From: Streptomyces californicus | GTDB lineage: Bacteria > Actinomycetota > Actinomycetes > Streptomycetales > Streptomycetaceae | Assembly (NCBI RefSeq): GCF_000717645.1 | Contig: NZ_JNZZ01000001.1 | Location: forward strand, 523,192 to 587,191 | Direction: 5' to 3' | Length of the DNA stretch: 64,000 bases | In this document: piece after piece, positions 25,199 to 33,207 of the stretch | How positions within the stretch are numbered: position 1 is the stretch's first letter | Layout: the number at the start of each line of letters is the position of its first letter | Notes under the pieces: model-generated | What the model was told of the DNA's origin: nothing | The model's database searches: none | What the model saw: the letters and a program-made list of their open reading frames with translations, nothing else | Position numbers and translations under genes: made by a program

Positions 25199-26449
25199 AT
25201 GGAGATCCGTTCCACGACCGACGAGGACCGTGCCGTCTTCGTCGACACCGTCCATGCCGCGTTCGGGCACTTCCCGGAGACCCCGGTCGACGGCGGCGGA
25301 CTGTGGTGGTCGGCCCTCGAAACGGACCGCTGCCTGCTCGCTCTGACGGCGGACGGGAAGCCGGTCGGCACCGCGTCCGCGTACTCCTTCGAGCTCACCC
25401 TGCCCGGCGGCGCCCTCGTCCCGGTGTCGGGGGTGACCTCCGTCGGGGTCCTGCCCTCGCACCGGCGCCGGGGCGTGCTCAGCGCGATGATGCGCCGCCA
25501 GCTCGGCGACCTCAAGGCCCGCGGGGAGTTCCTGTCGGTGCTGCTGGCCTCGGAGGCCCCGATCTACGGCCGTTACGGCTACGGTCCGGCGACCCACACG
25601 GGGCGGCTGACGGTGCAACGCCACCGGGCGGCCCTCGCCGCACCCCGGGCGGACGATGCGGCCGGCGCCCAGGACGTACGAGCGACACGAGGGGCTCCGG
25701 GGGCGGACGCCGGCACGATCGAGATCCTGCGGCGCGCCGAGTGCGGGGAGATCCTGGAACAGGTCTACGACCGCTACCGGCGCACCCAGCCCGGCGCGCT
25801 GTCCCGGCCGCACCGCTGGTGGGAGCTGCGCGCGGGTCAGCCTCCGATCTCACCGGCGCCACGCTACATCGCCGTGCACCGGGACGACGACGGCGTCCCG
25901 GACGGGTACGCGAGCTACGCGATCGAGTCCGGTGCCCTGACGGTCGACGAGACCATCGCCGGCGACGACGCCGTCTTCACGGCCCTGGCCCGGTTCCTGC
26001 TCGGGCACGACCTCGTCTCCCGCGTCGTGTTCAAGCACGTGCCGCCGCAGCATCCGCTGCGCTGGCAGTTGGCGGACTTCCGGGCCGGCGAGGTCAGCAA
26101 CGACACCGACTGGCTCTGGGTACGGCTGCTGGACGTCCCGGGCGCGCTGACCGCCCGCGCCTGGCCCGTGGACGGCGAACTCGTCCTCGACGTCCGGGAC
26201 CCGTTCCTCGGCGACCACGGCCGCTACGCGCTGACCGTCCGCGACGGCAAGGCCGACTGCGCCCCGACGGACCGGGCCCCCGACCTGTCCCTGGACGTAC
26301 GCGACCTGGGCTCGCTCTACCTCGGCGGCACCGCCCCGAGCACCCTGGTCCGGGCCGGCCACATCCGGGCCCACCACCCGAGCGCCGCCGCCCTGGCCGA
26401 CGCCCTCTTCCGCACCGACCTGTCCCCGCACTGCCTGCACTGGTTCTGA
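25199..26449 (+). CDS. Eis-like GNAT family N-acetyltransferase
   Basis: This 416-residue protein has the three-part architecture of mycobacterial Eis: an N-terminal GNAT domain with the acetyl-CoA loop VLPSHRRRGVL (84-94), a second degenerate GNAT region, and a C-terminal sterol-carrier-like domain ending in Phe416, whose carboxylate is catalytic in Eis. Tyr126 (YGRYGYG) matches the Eis general acid. Eis proteins acetylate amines on aminoglycosides, peptides or lysine side chains. The ATG follows GAGGGAG at about twelve bases. The physiological substrate here is unknown; aminoglycoside modification is possible but not shown. Confidence 0.88.
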   Translation: MEIRSTTDEDRAVFVDTVHAAFGHFPETPVDGGGLWWSALETDRCLLALTADGKPVGTASAYSFELTLPGGALVPVSGVTSVGVLPSHRRRGVLSAMMRRQLGDLKARGEFLSVLLASEAPIYGRYGYGPATHTGRLTVQRHRAALAAPRADDAAGAQDVRATRGAPGADAGTIEILRRAECGEILEQVYDRYRRTQPGALSRPHRWWELRAGQPPISPAPRYIAVHRDDDGVPDGYASYAIESGALTVDETIAGDDAVFTALARFLLGHDLVSRVVFKHVPPQHPLRWQLADFRAGEVSNDTDWLWVRLLDVPGALTARAWPVDGELVLDVRDPFLGDHGRYALTVRDGKADCAPTDRAPDLSLDVRDLGSLYLGGTAPSTLVRAGHIRAHHPSAAALADALFRTDLSPHCLHWF

Positions 26450-26502
26450 ATGTCATCCCCCGGCGTGTGCGCGCCCCGCCCGGTGTGTGCCGGACCGCCC
26501 GG

Positions 26503-26928
26503 TCAGCCGGCGTCCGCCGTGACGGTGTCGCCGGGCATCAGTCCGTAGCCGTCCGGCACCGCTGTGGCGTCCTGGCCGCAGGCCACCGGGGCGTTGGCGG
26601 AGTCCACGAACACCACGCTGGGGCGGAAGGCGGCGGCCTCGTGGTCCTCCACCATCGCGTAGGCGATGAGGATGACGAGGTCCCCCGGGCTGATCAGCCG
26701 GGCAGCCGCGCCGTTGATGCCGATGACGCCCGAGTCGCGCGGACCCTCGATCACGTAGGTGGTGAGCCTCGCCCCGTTGTCGATGTCGACGATGTCGACC
26801 TTCTCCCCGGGCAGGAGGTTCGCCGCCTCCATCAGGTCGGCGCTGACGGTGACGGAGCCGACGTAGTGAAGATCGGCCTGGGTCACCGTGGCCCGGTGGA
26901 TCTTCGACTTCATCATGGACCTGAACAT
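26503..26928 (-). CDS. panD: Aspartate 1-decarboxylase
   Basis: This 141-residue pyruvoyl enzyme has the self-cleavage site Gly24-Ser25 in HYVGSVTV, Lys9, Tyr58 and the GINGAAA loop. It makes beta-alanine for pantothenate and CoA synthesis. Length and spacing match actinobacterial PanD. It stands alone and converges with the acetyltransferase gene. No panB or panC is near. Confidence 0.96.
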   Translation of the reverse strand: MFRSMMKSKIHRATVTQADLHYVGSVTVSADLMEAANLLPGEKVDIVDIDNGARLTTYVIEGPRDSGVIGINGAAARLISPGDLVILIAYAMVEDHEAAAFRPSVVFVDSANAPVACGQDATAVPDGYGLMPGDTVTADAG

Positions 26929-27087
26929 GGGGTGCGTTCCCTCACTGCTGTGGGTTCTCTACGGATGGGCGGGCCGCCGCGCGCGGCGGAGGTGCGGGGA
27001 CGGAGTGCGGCCGGAGGTCGTCCGGCCGCACGGGCCGGTCAGCCCGCCACGCACCACTCCAGTACGGCGGCGGCGACCGCGGCGGGC

Positions 27088-27973
27088 CTGCTGGGCCGAG
27101 GCTGGGCGGGACCGTTCGACTCGAAGTTCACCGTCGCGACGGGAAAGGCCACCTACCGGGCGGACGACGGAGCGTCGTTCGTGTTCACGCGGAACAGCGG
27201 CGGGACGTACGCATCCCCGGCCGGGTCGAGGGCCAAGCTGGTCGAGGGGACCAGTGACTACGTCCTGACGACGCCCGACCACACCAGGCGGACCTTCACC
27301 AGCGGCGGCCAGCTCACCTCCGTCGCGGACAAGGCGGGTAAGGGGCTGACCCTGACCTACGCGTCCGGCAGGCTCGCTTCCGTCAAGGACGCCGCCGGAC
27401 GCACGACGACGTTCACGGTCGGCGCCGACGGACTGCTGACCAAGGCGGCCCTGCCGGACACGACATCGGTGTCCTACGGCTACACCGGTGATCTGCTGAC
27501 CTCGGTGACCGACCCCGCCGGAAAGACCTCCTCCTACACGCACGACGCGAACCAACGGTTGTCGTCCTACACCGACCCCGCGGGCGGCAAGGTCGGCAAC
27601 ACCTACGAAACCGCGGGCCGGATCACTTCCCAGACCGACCAGAACGGAGCTGCCCACCCGCAAGTACTCCGACGGCAACACCATCGGCTACACCTACGAC
27701 GACGACGGCCGCACCGCCACGATGACGGCCGACGGCACCACCACCTACACCTCCGACGCGGCGGGCCACCTCACCAGGACGGCACTGCCCAACACGGAGA
27801 CCGAGGAACGCACTTACGACCGAGCGGGCCGCGTCACCGCCGTCACCGCCACCAAGGCGGGCACCGCGGTCACCAAGACCGCCCTGACGCTGTCGGCGGC
27901 TGGCCTGCCCACCCGCGTCGAGGTCACCCGGGCCGCAGTCGGCACCGGCGGCTACGAGAAGACCTACGTTTCG
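27088..27973 (+). pseudogene. RHS/YD-repeat protein remnant, truncated at both ends and frameshifted
   Basis: From LLGRGW onward the translation reads as classic RHS repeats (YASGRLASVKDAAGRTTTF, GYTGDLLTSVTDPAGK). The frame breaks between about 27640 and 27660. It resumes in the next frame with YSDGNTIGYTYDDDGR and continues through further repeats to KTYV at about 27969. It then stops at the end of the convergent MFS gene. There is no start, no signal peptide, no core-closing region and no toxin tip, so about 300 residues of a protein of perhaps 1500-2000 remain. RHS proteins carry polymorphic C-terminal toxins, so this is a dead fragment of such a locus. Confidence 0.85.
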
Positions 27974-29422
27974 TCAGGGTTTCTCAGGTGTCCTGGCCAT
28001 GGCCGCGACCAGTGCCGCAAGGAGTAGCACGCCCGCCGACCACCAAGCCGCGACGGTGAAGCCGTGCACCATCCCCTCCCCCAGGTCCCGGCTCCGGGAC
28101 GGGTAGGCGTCGATGTAGCGGGTGGCGGCGGACGACGCGATCGTGTTCAGCAGGACGGTGCCCAGGGAGCCGCCGATCTGCTGGAAGGTGGAGACGACGG
28201 CGGACGTCACTCCGGCGTCCTTCGGGGCGACCCCGGCGGTCGCCGTCGCGTAGACGGGCATGAAGGTCAGCCCCATACCCAGACCGAGCAGAACCAGCGC
28301 TGGCAGTACCCCGGTGGCGTAGGTGGAGTTCGTGCTCAGGCGGGTCAGGAGCAGCATGCCGCCGGCCGCGAGGAGCGCGCCGGGGGCCATCAGGTTGCGG
28401 GGGGCGGTGTGGGGCAGGAGCCGGGAGGCAATCTGCGTCGCGCCGACGACGATCGTGACGGACATCGGCAGGAACGCCAGTCCCGTCCTCAGGGGTGAGT
28501 AGTCGAGGATGGTCTGGAGGTAGTAGGTCAGGAACAGGAAGGCTCCGAACATGGCGACGGTGGCCAGGCCCATCGTCGCGAGTGCCGCCGCACGGGTTCT
28601 GTCCCTGACGATGTGCAGCGGCAGCATCGGATGCTTGGCGCGGGACTGCCACCACACGAAGACGGCGAGCAGGGCGACGCCGGCTGCGAACAGGGTCAGG
28701 ACCACCGGGTCGGCCCAGCCGGCGGATTCGGCGTCGCTGGAGCCGTACACGATTGCCACAAGCCCGCCGGAGGCGAGCAGCGCGCCGGGAACGTCGAGGC
28801 GCACTCCCCGCTGGCCGGGGCTCTTCTTGAGGAAGGCCAGCGCGCCGCCGAGGGCGGTCAGCGCGATGGGGACGTTGACGTAGAGGCACCAGCGCCAAGT
28901 CGCGTACTCGGTGAGCAGGCCGCCCACCAGCAGCCCGATGGCACTTCCGCCACCGGCGAGCGCACCGTAGATCCCGAACGCTCTGCCCCTCTCGGCGGGG
29001 TCGGTGAACGTCGTCGTCAGCAGTGACAGCGCGGACGGGGCCAGAACCGCGGCGCAGGCCCCTTGCAGGGCCCGCGCCGCGAACAGCGTCCCGGGGCCGT
29101 CGGCCGCGCCGCCGAGCGCAGAGGCGGCGGCAAACCCGACCAGACCGATCATGAAGGTGCTTTTGCGGCCGACCAGATCGGCGATCCGGCCGCCGAGGAG
29201 GAGCAGGCCGCCGAAGGACAGGGAGTACGCGGTGATCACCCACTGCCGGTTCGCGTCCGACATGCCCAGCCCGTTCTGGACGGAGGGCAGGGCGATGTTC
29301 ACGATCGTGCCGTCGAGAATCACCATGAGCTGAGCACCTGCGATGACGGCGAGAGCCCACCACCGCTTCGGATCGGGCGACTCGGCCGCATCAGCGGTGG
29401 TGTGGGGAACCGGCGAGGGCAC
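27974..29422 (-). CDS. MFS drug exporter, DHA2 (14-helix) family
   Basis: This protein of about 482 residues has fourteen hydrophobic segments and the EmrB/QacA-type motifs LDGTIVNIALPS in helix 1, GGRIADLVGRKSTF before helix 3, and a helix 5 motif around GSAIGLLVGG. It likely exports a hydrophobic drug or metabolite with protons. The start is uncertain: GTG at 29422 after GGGGA is chosen, and TTG at 29452 is an alternative. Its stop codon adjoins the truncated RHS remnant, which indicates a deletion or insertion junction. No regulator gene is adjacent, which is unusual for this family. Confidence 0.85.
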   Translation of the reverse strand: MPSPVPHTTADAAESPDPKRWWALAVIAGAQLMVILDGTIVNIALPSVQNGLGMSDANRQWVITAYSLSFGGLLLLGGRIADLVGRKSTFMIGLVGFAAASALGGAADGPGTLFAARALQGACAAVLAPSALSLLTTTFTDPAERGRAFGIYGALAGGGSAIGLLVGGLLTEYATWRWCLYVNVPIALTALGGALAFLKKSPGQRGVRLDVPGALLASGGLVAIVYGSSDAESAGWADPVVLTLFAAGVALLAVFVWWQSRAKHPMLPLHIVRDRTRAAALATMGLATVAMFGAFLFLTYYLQTILDYSPLRTGLAFLPMSVTIVVGATQIASRLLPHTAPRNLMAPGALLAAGGMLLLTRLSTNSTYATGVLPALVLLGLGMGLTFMPVYATATAGVAPKDAGVTSAVVSTFQQIGGSLGTVLLNTIASSAATRYIDAYPSRSRDLGEGMVHGFTVAAWWSAGVLLLAALVAAMARTPEKP

Positions 29423-30080
29423 GGTGTCCCCGGAAAAGGACTGCTTGGTCAAGGCGATGACATCCTGTGTCGGAGGTGTAGGAGCAGACGCGCGGTCCTG
29501 CACCCCGTCACACGACACAGAAGATCGCGAGAACGATGGACACCACCATGAGGTGCCGCAAGGGGGGAGTTCTACCGCGCGCCAAACGGGGGCACACGGC
29601 CGGGGGCAACTATGGCCGCCACACTCGTCGTCCAGTCCCAGTCCATGTTTCCCACCTCCTCCCGGCCGAGCACGCGCTACACATCGACGCCGAACGCGCC
29701 GAGCGGTGCGGCAGGGAACCCGCCGCACATGACCTCCCACAGAATAGGTCAGCCAGCCGGGTGCACAAGCGAATTTCTCCAGCGCCTGAGCACGGGCTCC
29801 TCAGGCTTCGACAAGCAACGATCGGGCCGTGGCTACCGAGAGGACGCGAAGCCCTTCTTGGATCCGCTTCTCCAGGTCGAAAACCCGCCTACCAGGAGCT
29901 TCTTAGCGCCGTCAGCCCAACGAGTTCGTCAGTCCGGCAGGTTGAAACAGGCTCACTGGCGGTCTTCGGTCCGGTCCACGCGCTGGGGATGACCGACTGA
30001 GCACACGCACCGCTGGAGAAGGGCACCCGGACCGGAATCCGATCGGACGCCTCTGCACGCGAAGTCAGACGTGCGGAAAA
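29423..30080. other. 658-base stretch of apparently decayed DNA
   Basis: No convincing gene is present and base composition is visibly lower in G+C than the surroundings. On the minus strand around 29806-29910 a short frame reads like the tail of a real protein (FDLEKRIQEGLRVLSVATAR, then SLLVEA and stop), but it is closed upstream by another stop. The frames on the plus strand lack codon bias. I take it as the debris of lost accessory genes. Confidence 0.5.
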
Positions 30081-30218
30081 TCAGTCCTTGTTCTTCCTCC
30101 GCTTCTGATCCCGGAAGAAGGCCCAAGTGGCCACGGCCACCACCACGATGCCGATGATCGTGGTCCACAAGGGACTTCCCTTGACCCCGGTACCCATTGC
30201 CAGGAGCGTGATCGACAT
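30081..30218 (-). CDS. 45-residue single-span membrane protein
   Basis: The minus strand encodes 45 residues from ATG 30218 to a TGA at 30081. AAAGGA lies eight bases upstream of the ATG. There is a hydrophobic segment (TTIIGIVVVAVATWAFF, about 19-35) and a basic tail (RDQKRRKNKD). Charge distribution predicts the C-terminus inside. It is too short to assign to a family. Similar tiny basic-tailed membrane proteins are widespread in Streptomyces and may be regulators or toxin-like peptides, which is speculation. It sits in the accessory patch between the MFS gene and the CPCC gene. Confidence 0.6.
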   Translation of the reverse strand: MSITLLAMGTGVKGSPLWTTIIGIVVVAVATWAFFRDQKRRKNKD

Positions 30219-30380
30219 GCCGTGTCCTTTCAGAGCCAGGATCCGCTGATTCCCGCGCCCCCTCCAGACAACCGCCCACCGTGTACGCCTTCTCGGGCAG
30301 GTTGCCGGCTGTGCTGGCAGTGGCTCCGGCGGCCTTAGGACATCGTGTCATTTGGCGTCGATCGGTAGGCTCTGGCCGAG

Positions 30381-30650
30381 ATGAGCATGGACGACAAGAC
30401 CGAGACCGCCTGCCGGATCTGCGGGTACGACGATGGCGAAGCGGTGTTCGACGAGTACGGCGTACCGAAGTACGTCATCTGCCCCTGCTGCTACAACGAA
30501 TCCGGCATCGGCGATGACAACGTGTCGCAGGTCCGCGAGTTGCGTGGATACTGGGTCGCCAGCGGCGCCCAATGGCACGACCCGAAGTTCCGTTCGGCTG
30601 ACTGGGACCTGCTGACGCAGCTCGCCAACATTCCGCCCGAGTGGCGCTGA
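30381..30650 (+). CDS. Small cysteine-rich CPCC-type zinc protein
   Basis: This 89-residue protein has two zinc-knuckle pairs, CRICGYDDG (about 11-19) and ICPCCYNESGIGDD (about 33-46), followed by a Trp-rich helical part (LRGYWVASGAQWHD). This matches the Cys_rich_CPCC family as I remember it. Such proteins are scattered in bacteria and often found in accessory or toxin-immunity regions. Its function is unknown. The neighbours, an RHS remnant and an IS element, fit an immunity-like origin, but that is only association. The RBS is weak; the two ATGs at 30381 and 30387 are both possible. Confidence 0.75.
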   Translation: MSMDDKTETACRICGYDDGEAVFDEYGVPKYVICPCCYNESGIGDDNVSQVRELRGYWVASGAQWHDPKFRSADWDLLTQLANIPPEWR

Positions 30651-30672
30651 CCTGGAGTGCCGAAGGGTATTG

Positions 30673-31137
30673 CTATCTGGCGAGTCGCCGGTAGCAGATG
30701 AGGGTAGCGGCGATGCCGGCGAAGGCGAGGAAGTGGTCAGCCTTGCGCTCGTAGCGACGGTGCAGACGGCGGCATCCTGCAAACCAGGACATCGTTCGCT
30801 CGATCGTCCAGCGGTGGCGCCCGAGCCGCTCGGAGGACTCGATGCCTTTACGGGCGATGCGGGGTGTGATGTGCCGGGAACGGAGCCATTGCCGCAAGTG
30901 GCGGTTGTCGTGGGCCTTGTCCGCATAGAGTTTGGCCGGTCGTCCTCGACGCGGGCCACGGCGGGATCGGATCGGCGGTATCCCGCGCACGAGCGGCTCA
31001 AGTGCCTGGCTGTCGTGGAGATTTGCGCCGGAGATGCCGACGGAAAGGGGCAGACCGGTCCGGTCGGTGATCAAGTGAATCTTTGAGCCGAACTTGCCCC
31101 GATCTACAGGATTGGGACCCGTCAGGTCGCCTTTTTC
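30673..31137 (-). CDS. IS5-family transposase, second frame (catalytic C-terminal part)
   Basis: This frame carries the DDE core: KFGSKIHLITDRTGLPL (first half of the catalytic fold), LYADKAHDNRHLRQWL with the second Asp, and RWTIERTMSWFAGCRRLHRRYE with the catalytic Glu. The first catalytic Asp is in the upstream frame (WSRCAIDSV). It has no good start of its own, and is most likely made as a fusion by a -1 slip on GAAAAAG at 31131-31137. Length is normal for this group once fused. Confidence 0.8.
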   Translation of the reverse strand, partial: EKGDLTGPNPVDRGKFGSKIHLITDRTGLPLSVGISGANLHDSQALEPLVRGIPPIRSRRGPRRGRPAKLYADKAHDNRHLRQWLRSRHITPRIARKGIESSERLGRHRWTIERTMSWFAGCRRLHRRYERKADHFLAFAGIAATLICYRRLAR

Positions 31138-31433
31138 AGGGTCCGCACGTTCACCGAATCGATCGCGCACCGCGACCAGTCCAAGTCCCCGCGGGCACCC
31201 AGCTCGTCCAGCACCAGGCGGTGGAGCTTGGCCCGCACCCGGGCCTGGCTCCACTCCGTGAAACGCCGGTACACCGTCGACCACGACGGACCGAACACCT
31301 CGAGGGTCTGCCGCCAGGTGCAGCCGGAGGTAGCCACGAACGGGACGGCGGCCAGTACCTCCCGGTCGCAGTAGCGCCGCCGTCCACCACCTTGCGGTCG
31401 CACAGGCGCCACTGGCATCACTCGGTGGAACAA
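31122..31433 (-). CDS. IS5-family transposase, first frame (N-terminal DNA-binding part)
   Basis: This 103-residue frame starts with TTG at 31433 and encodes the DUF4096-type N-terminus (TSGCTWRQTLEVFGPSWSTVYRRFTEW) and the first catalytic Asp region. It ends with TLKKAT and a TGA seven bases after the A5 run, the usual design for programmed -1 frameshifting. The alternative is that the shift is a disabling mutation. Confidence 0.75.
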   Translation of the reverse strand: MFHRVMPVAPVRPQGGGRRRYCDREVLAAVPFVATSGCTWRQTLEVFGPSWSTVYRRFTEWSQARVRAKLHRLVLDELGARGDLDWSRCAIDSVNVRTLKKAT

Positions 31434-31442
31434 CTCGGCCCC

Positions 31443-31764
31443 ATCAAGCTACACGAACGTGAAGTAGCCGAAAGATCATTCGCGCAGGTCAGCCACCATT
31501 AACCGCTCATCGCGGCAGGTCACTGCACTCGCTGGTCTCTTCCGGCACATCTGATCAGCACGACTCAGTAGGTCTGCGCTCAGCGTCGCCTACCCTCGGC
31601 GTCCCATCGATACTCGCCACCTTGTCGGGGTCTGACCTGCCCGACAAGGCACCTGACATGCCATCAGAACGAGGGTCAAATGAGCGTCACAAGCGTCATT
31701 CCAGCGTCAGGATATCGCCCGTAACGCCCACACCGCACATTATGCGCACGGGCAAAACCCCAGG
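31443..31764. other. Gene-free stretch beside the IS element
   Basis: About 320 bases with lower G+C than the surroundings. It contains three spaced copies of AGCGTCA (31683, 31692, 31703) and the hairpin listed at 31620-31649. No coding frame shows codon bias. Confidence 0.5.
31620..31649 (-). terminator. Hairpin downstream of the RNA methyltransferase gene
   Basis: A perfect 10-bp stem (CCTTGTCGGG with CCCGACAAGG) and a 10-base loop lie about 115 bases past the methyltransferase stop. It is probably that gene's terminator, although the distance is large. Confidence 0.45.
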
Positions 31765-33093
31765 TCAGGCGTCCTTCTTCACCGGCTCCAGGATCGCCAC
31801 GCACTCCACATGATGCGTCATCGGGAACAGGTCGAACGCCCTCAGCGTCCGCACCCTGTACCCCCCGTCCCGGAAGTACGCCAGGTCGCGGGCCAGGGCT
31901 GCCGGGTCGCACGCGACGTAGGCGATGCGGCGGGCGCCGAGGGAGGACAGGTGCTTGACGACCTGCTTGCCGGCGCCCGCGCGGGGCGGGTCCAGGACGA
32001 TCAGGTCGCACTCGGTGATGCCCGTGCGGGGCAGGACCTGGTCGACCTTGCCGTGTTCGATGCGGACCCGGTCCAGGTCCTTCAGGTTGTGGCGGGCGTC
32101 CTCCACCGCGCGCTTGCCGGACTCGATGCCCAGCACCGCGCCCTTCTCGCCGATGCGCTGGCCGATGGCCCCGGCGAACAGGCCGACGCCGCAGTAGAGG
32201 TCGAGCGCCGTGTCGCTCTTGCGGGGCAGCAGTCCCTGCATCACCGCGCGCACCAGGGTGTTGGCCGCCTGCGGGTGGACCTGCCAGAAGCCGCCGGAGC
32301 CGACGCGGTAGGTGCGGTCGTCGGCGCGCTCGCGGACGAAGGCGCGGCCGTGGACGCGGTGGACCCCGCCGTCCTTCTCGTCGACGCGGAGCACGGAGAC
32401 CGGCTTGTCCAGCTCCACCAGCGGGAGCCGGCCGCCCGGCTTCGGGGTGAGGATGACCTGGCGGTCGTTCGAGCCGGTGGCGGTGATGGCCTCCACCCCG
32501 GCGATCTGCGGCCACTCGCGCTTCTCGACGCCCAGCTCGGAGACCCCGGGCGCCGCGATCAGGCAGTGGTCGACCGGCTGCACCTCGTGCGAGCGGTGCT
32601 TGCGCAGGCCCACACGGCCCTCCGCGTCCACGGCGTACTGGACCCGGGTGCGCCAGGCAGGCACCTCACCGGCGGGGAGCTTGTCGCCGTCCGCCGGCAT
32701 GACCGTGCCGTCCCAGCCGGCCTCCTCCGGGGTCAGCCCCGCGAGACGCCGCAGCTGTTCGGCGATCACCTCGCCCTTGAGGCGGCGCTGCGCACCCGGC
32801 TTGGCGTGCTGCCAGTCGCAGCCGCCGCACATGCCGGGACCGGCGTACGGGCAGGGTGCCTCGACGCGGTCCTTCGACGGTTCGAGGATCCGTACGGCGT
32901 CGGCCCGCAGGAAGCGGGAGTCCGCGTCGCCCTCGGTGACCCTGGCGACGATCTTCTCGCCGGGGAGCGTGTGGCGTACGAAGAGGACCTGGTTCTCCGC
33001 GGTGCGGGCGATGCAGTGGCCACCGTGCGCGACCGGCCCGACCTCGACCTCGTACTCCTCCCCGACCAGCGACGACGTGGGTTCGTTCTGCAT
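31765..33093 (-). CDS. TRAM-domain class I RNA (uracil-5-)methyltransferase
   Basis: This 442-residue TrmA/RlmD-family enzyme has an N-terminal TRAM RNA-binding domain (about 10-70) and Fe-S cluster cysteines Cys81, Cys89, Cys92 and Cys177. The SAM site is LDLYCGVGLF, and catalytic Cys395 lies in YVACDPAALARD. It methylates a uracil in rRNA or tRNA. The ATG follows AGGAG at about nine bases. It is adjacent to the KimA-like permease gene in the same order as in other actinobacteria (Rv2689c/Rv2690c in M. tuberculosis, from memory). The exact target base is unknown. Confidence 0.92.
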   Translation of the reverse strand: MQNEPTSSLVGEEYEVEVGPVAHGGHCIARTAENQVLFVRHTLPGEKIVARVTEGDADSRFLRADAVRILEPSKDRVEAPCPYAGPGMCGGCDWQHAKPGAQRRLKGEVIAEQLRRLAGLTPEEAGWDGTVMPADGDKLPAGEVPAWRTRVQYAVDAEGRVGLRKHRSHEVQPVDHCLIAAPGVSELGVEKREWPQIAGVEAITATGSNDRQVILTPKPGGRLPLVELDKPVSVLRVDEKDGGVHRVHGRAFVRERADDRTYRVGSGGFWQVHPQAANTLVRAVMQGLLPRKSDTALDLYCGVGLFAGAIGQRIGEKGAVLGIESGKRAVEDARHNLKDLDRVRIEHGKVDQVLPRTGITECDLIVLDPPRAGAGKQVVKHLSSLGARRIAYVACDPAALARDLAYFRDGGYRVRTLRAFDLFPMTHHVECVAILEPVKKDA

Positions 33094-33207
33094 GAGGGGA
33101 GGCTCCTGGAGGAAGGGGGTGAACGGTCGGGCCCGTGGCCGGACGACAGCCCACCAGTCTACGCGGACGGGCCCGGGGCGCCGACCACGGCGGCCCGGAC
33201 CGCGGCG

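Larger units (their letters stand above)
30665..31442 (-). mobile_element. IS5-like insertion sequence, about 0.8 kb
   Basis: Two overlapping transposase frames on the minus strand mark an IS5-family (IS427-like group) element. Ends are approximate: a GGG at 30665 and a CCC at about 31441 are the best candidates. The terminal sequences inside them match each other only weakly, and I see no clear target duplication. The element separates the CPCC gene from the RNA methyltransferase gene. Confidence 0.7.

Noticed and set aside
29536..30000. Overlapping plus-strand frames of 126-154 codons
   Set aside because: No RBS, no recognisable motif and no codon bias; the two frames overlap each other, so I treat the interval as decayed DNA.
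30665..31442. Exact terminal inverted repeats and target duplication of the IS element
   Set aside because: Candidate ends match at only about half the positions and no duplication is visible, so the boundaries are reported as approximate only.
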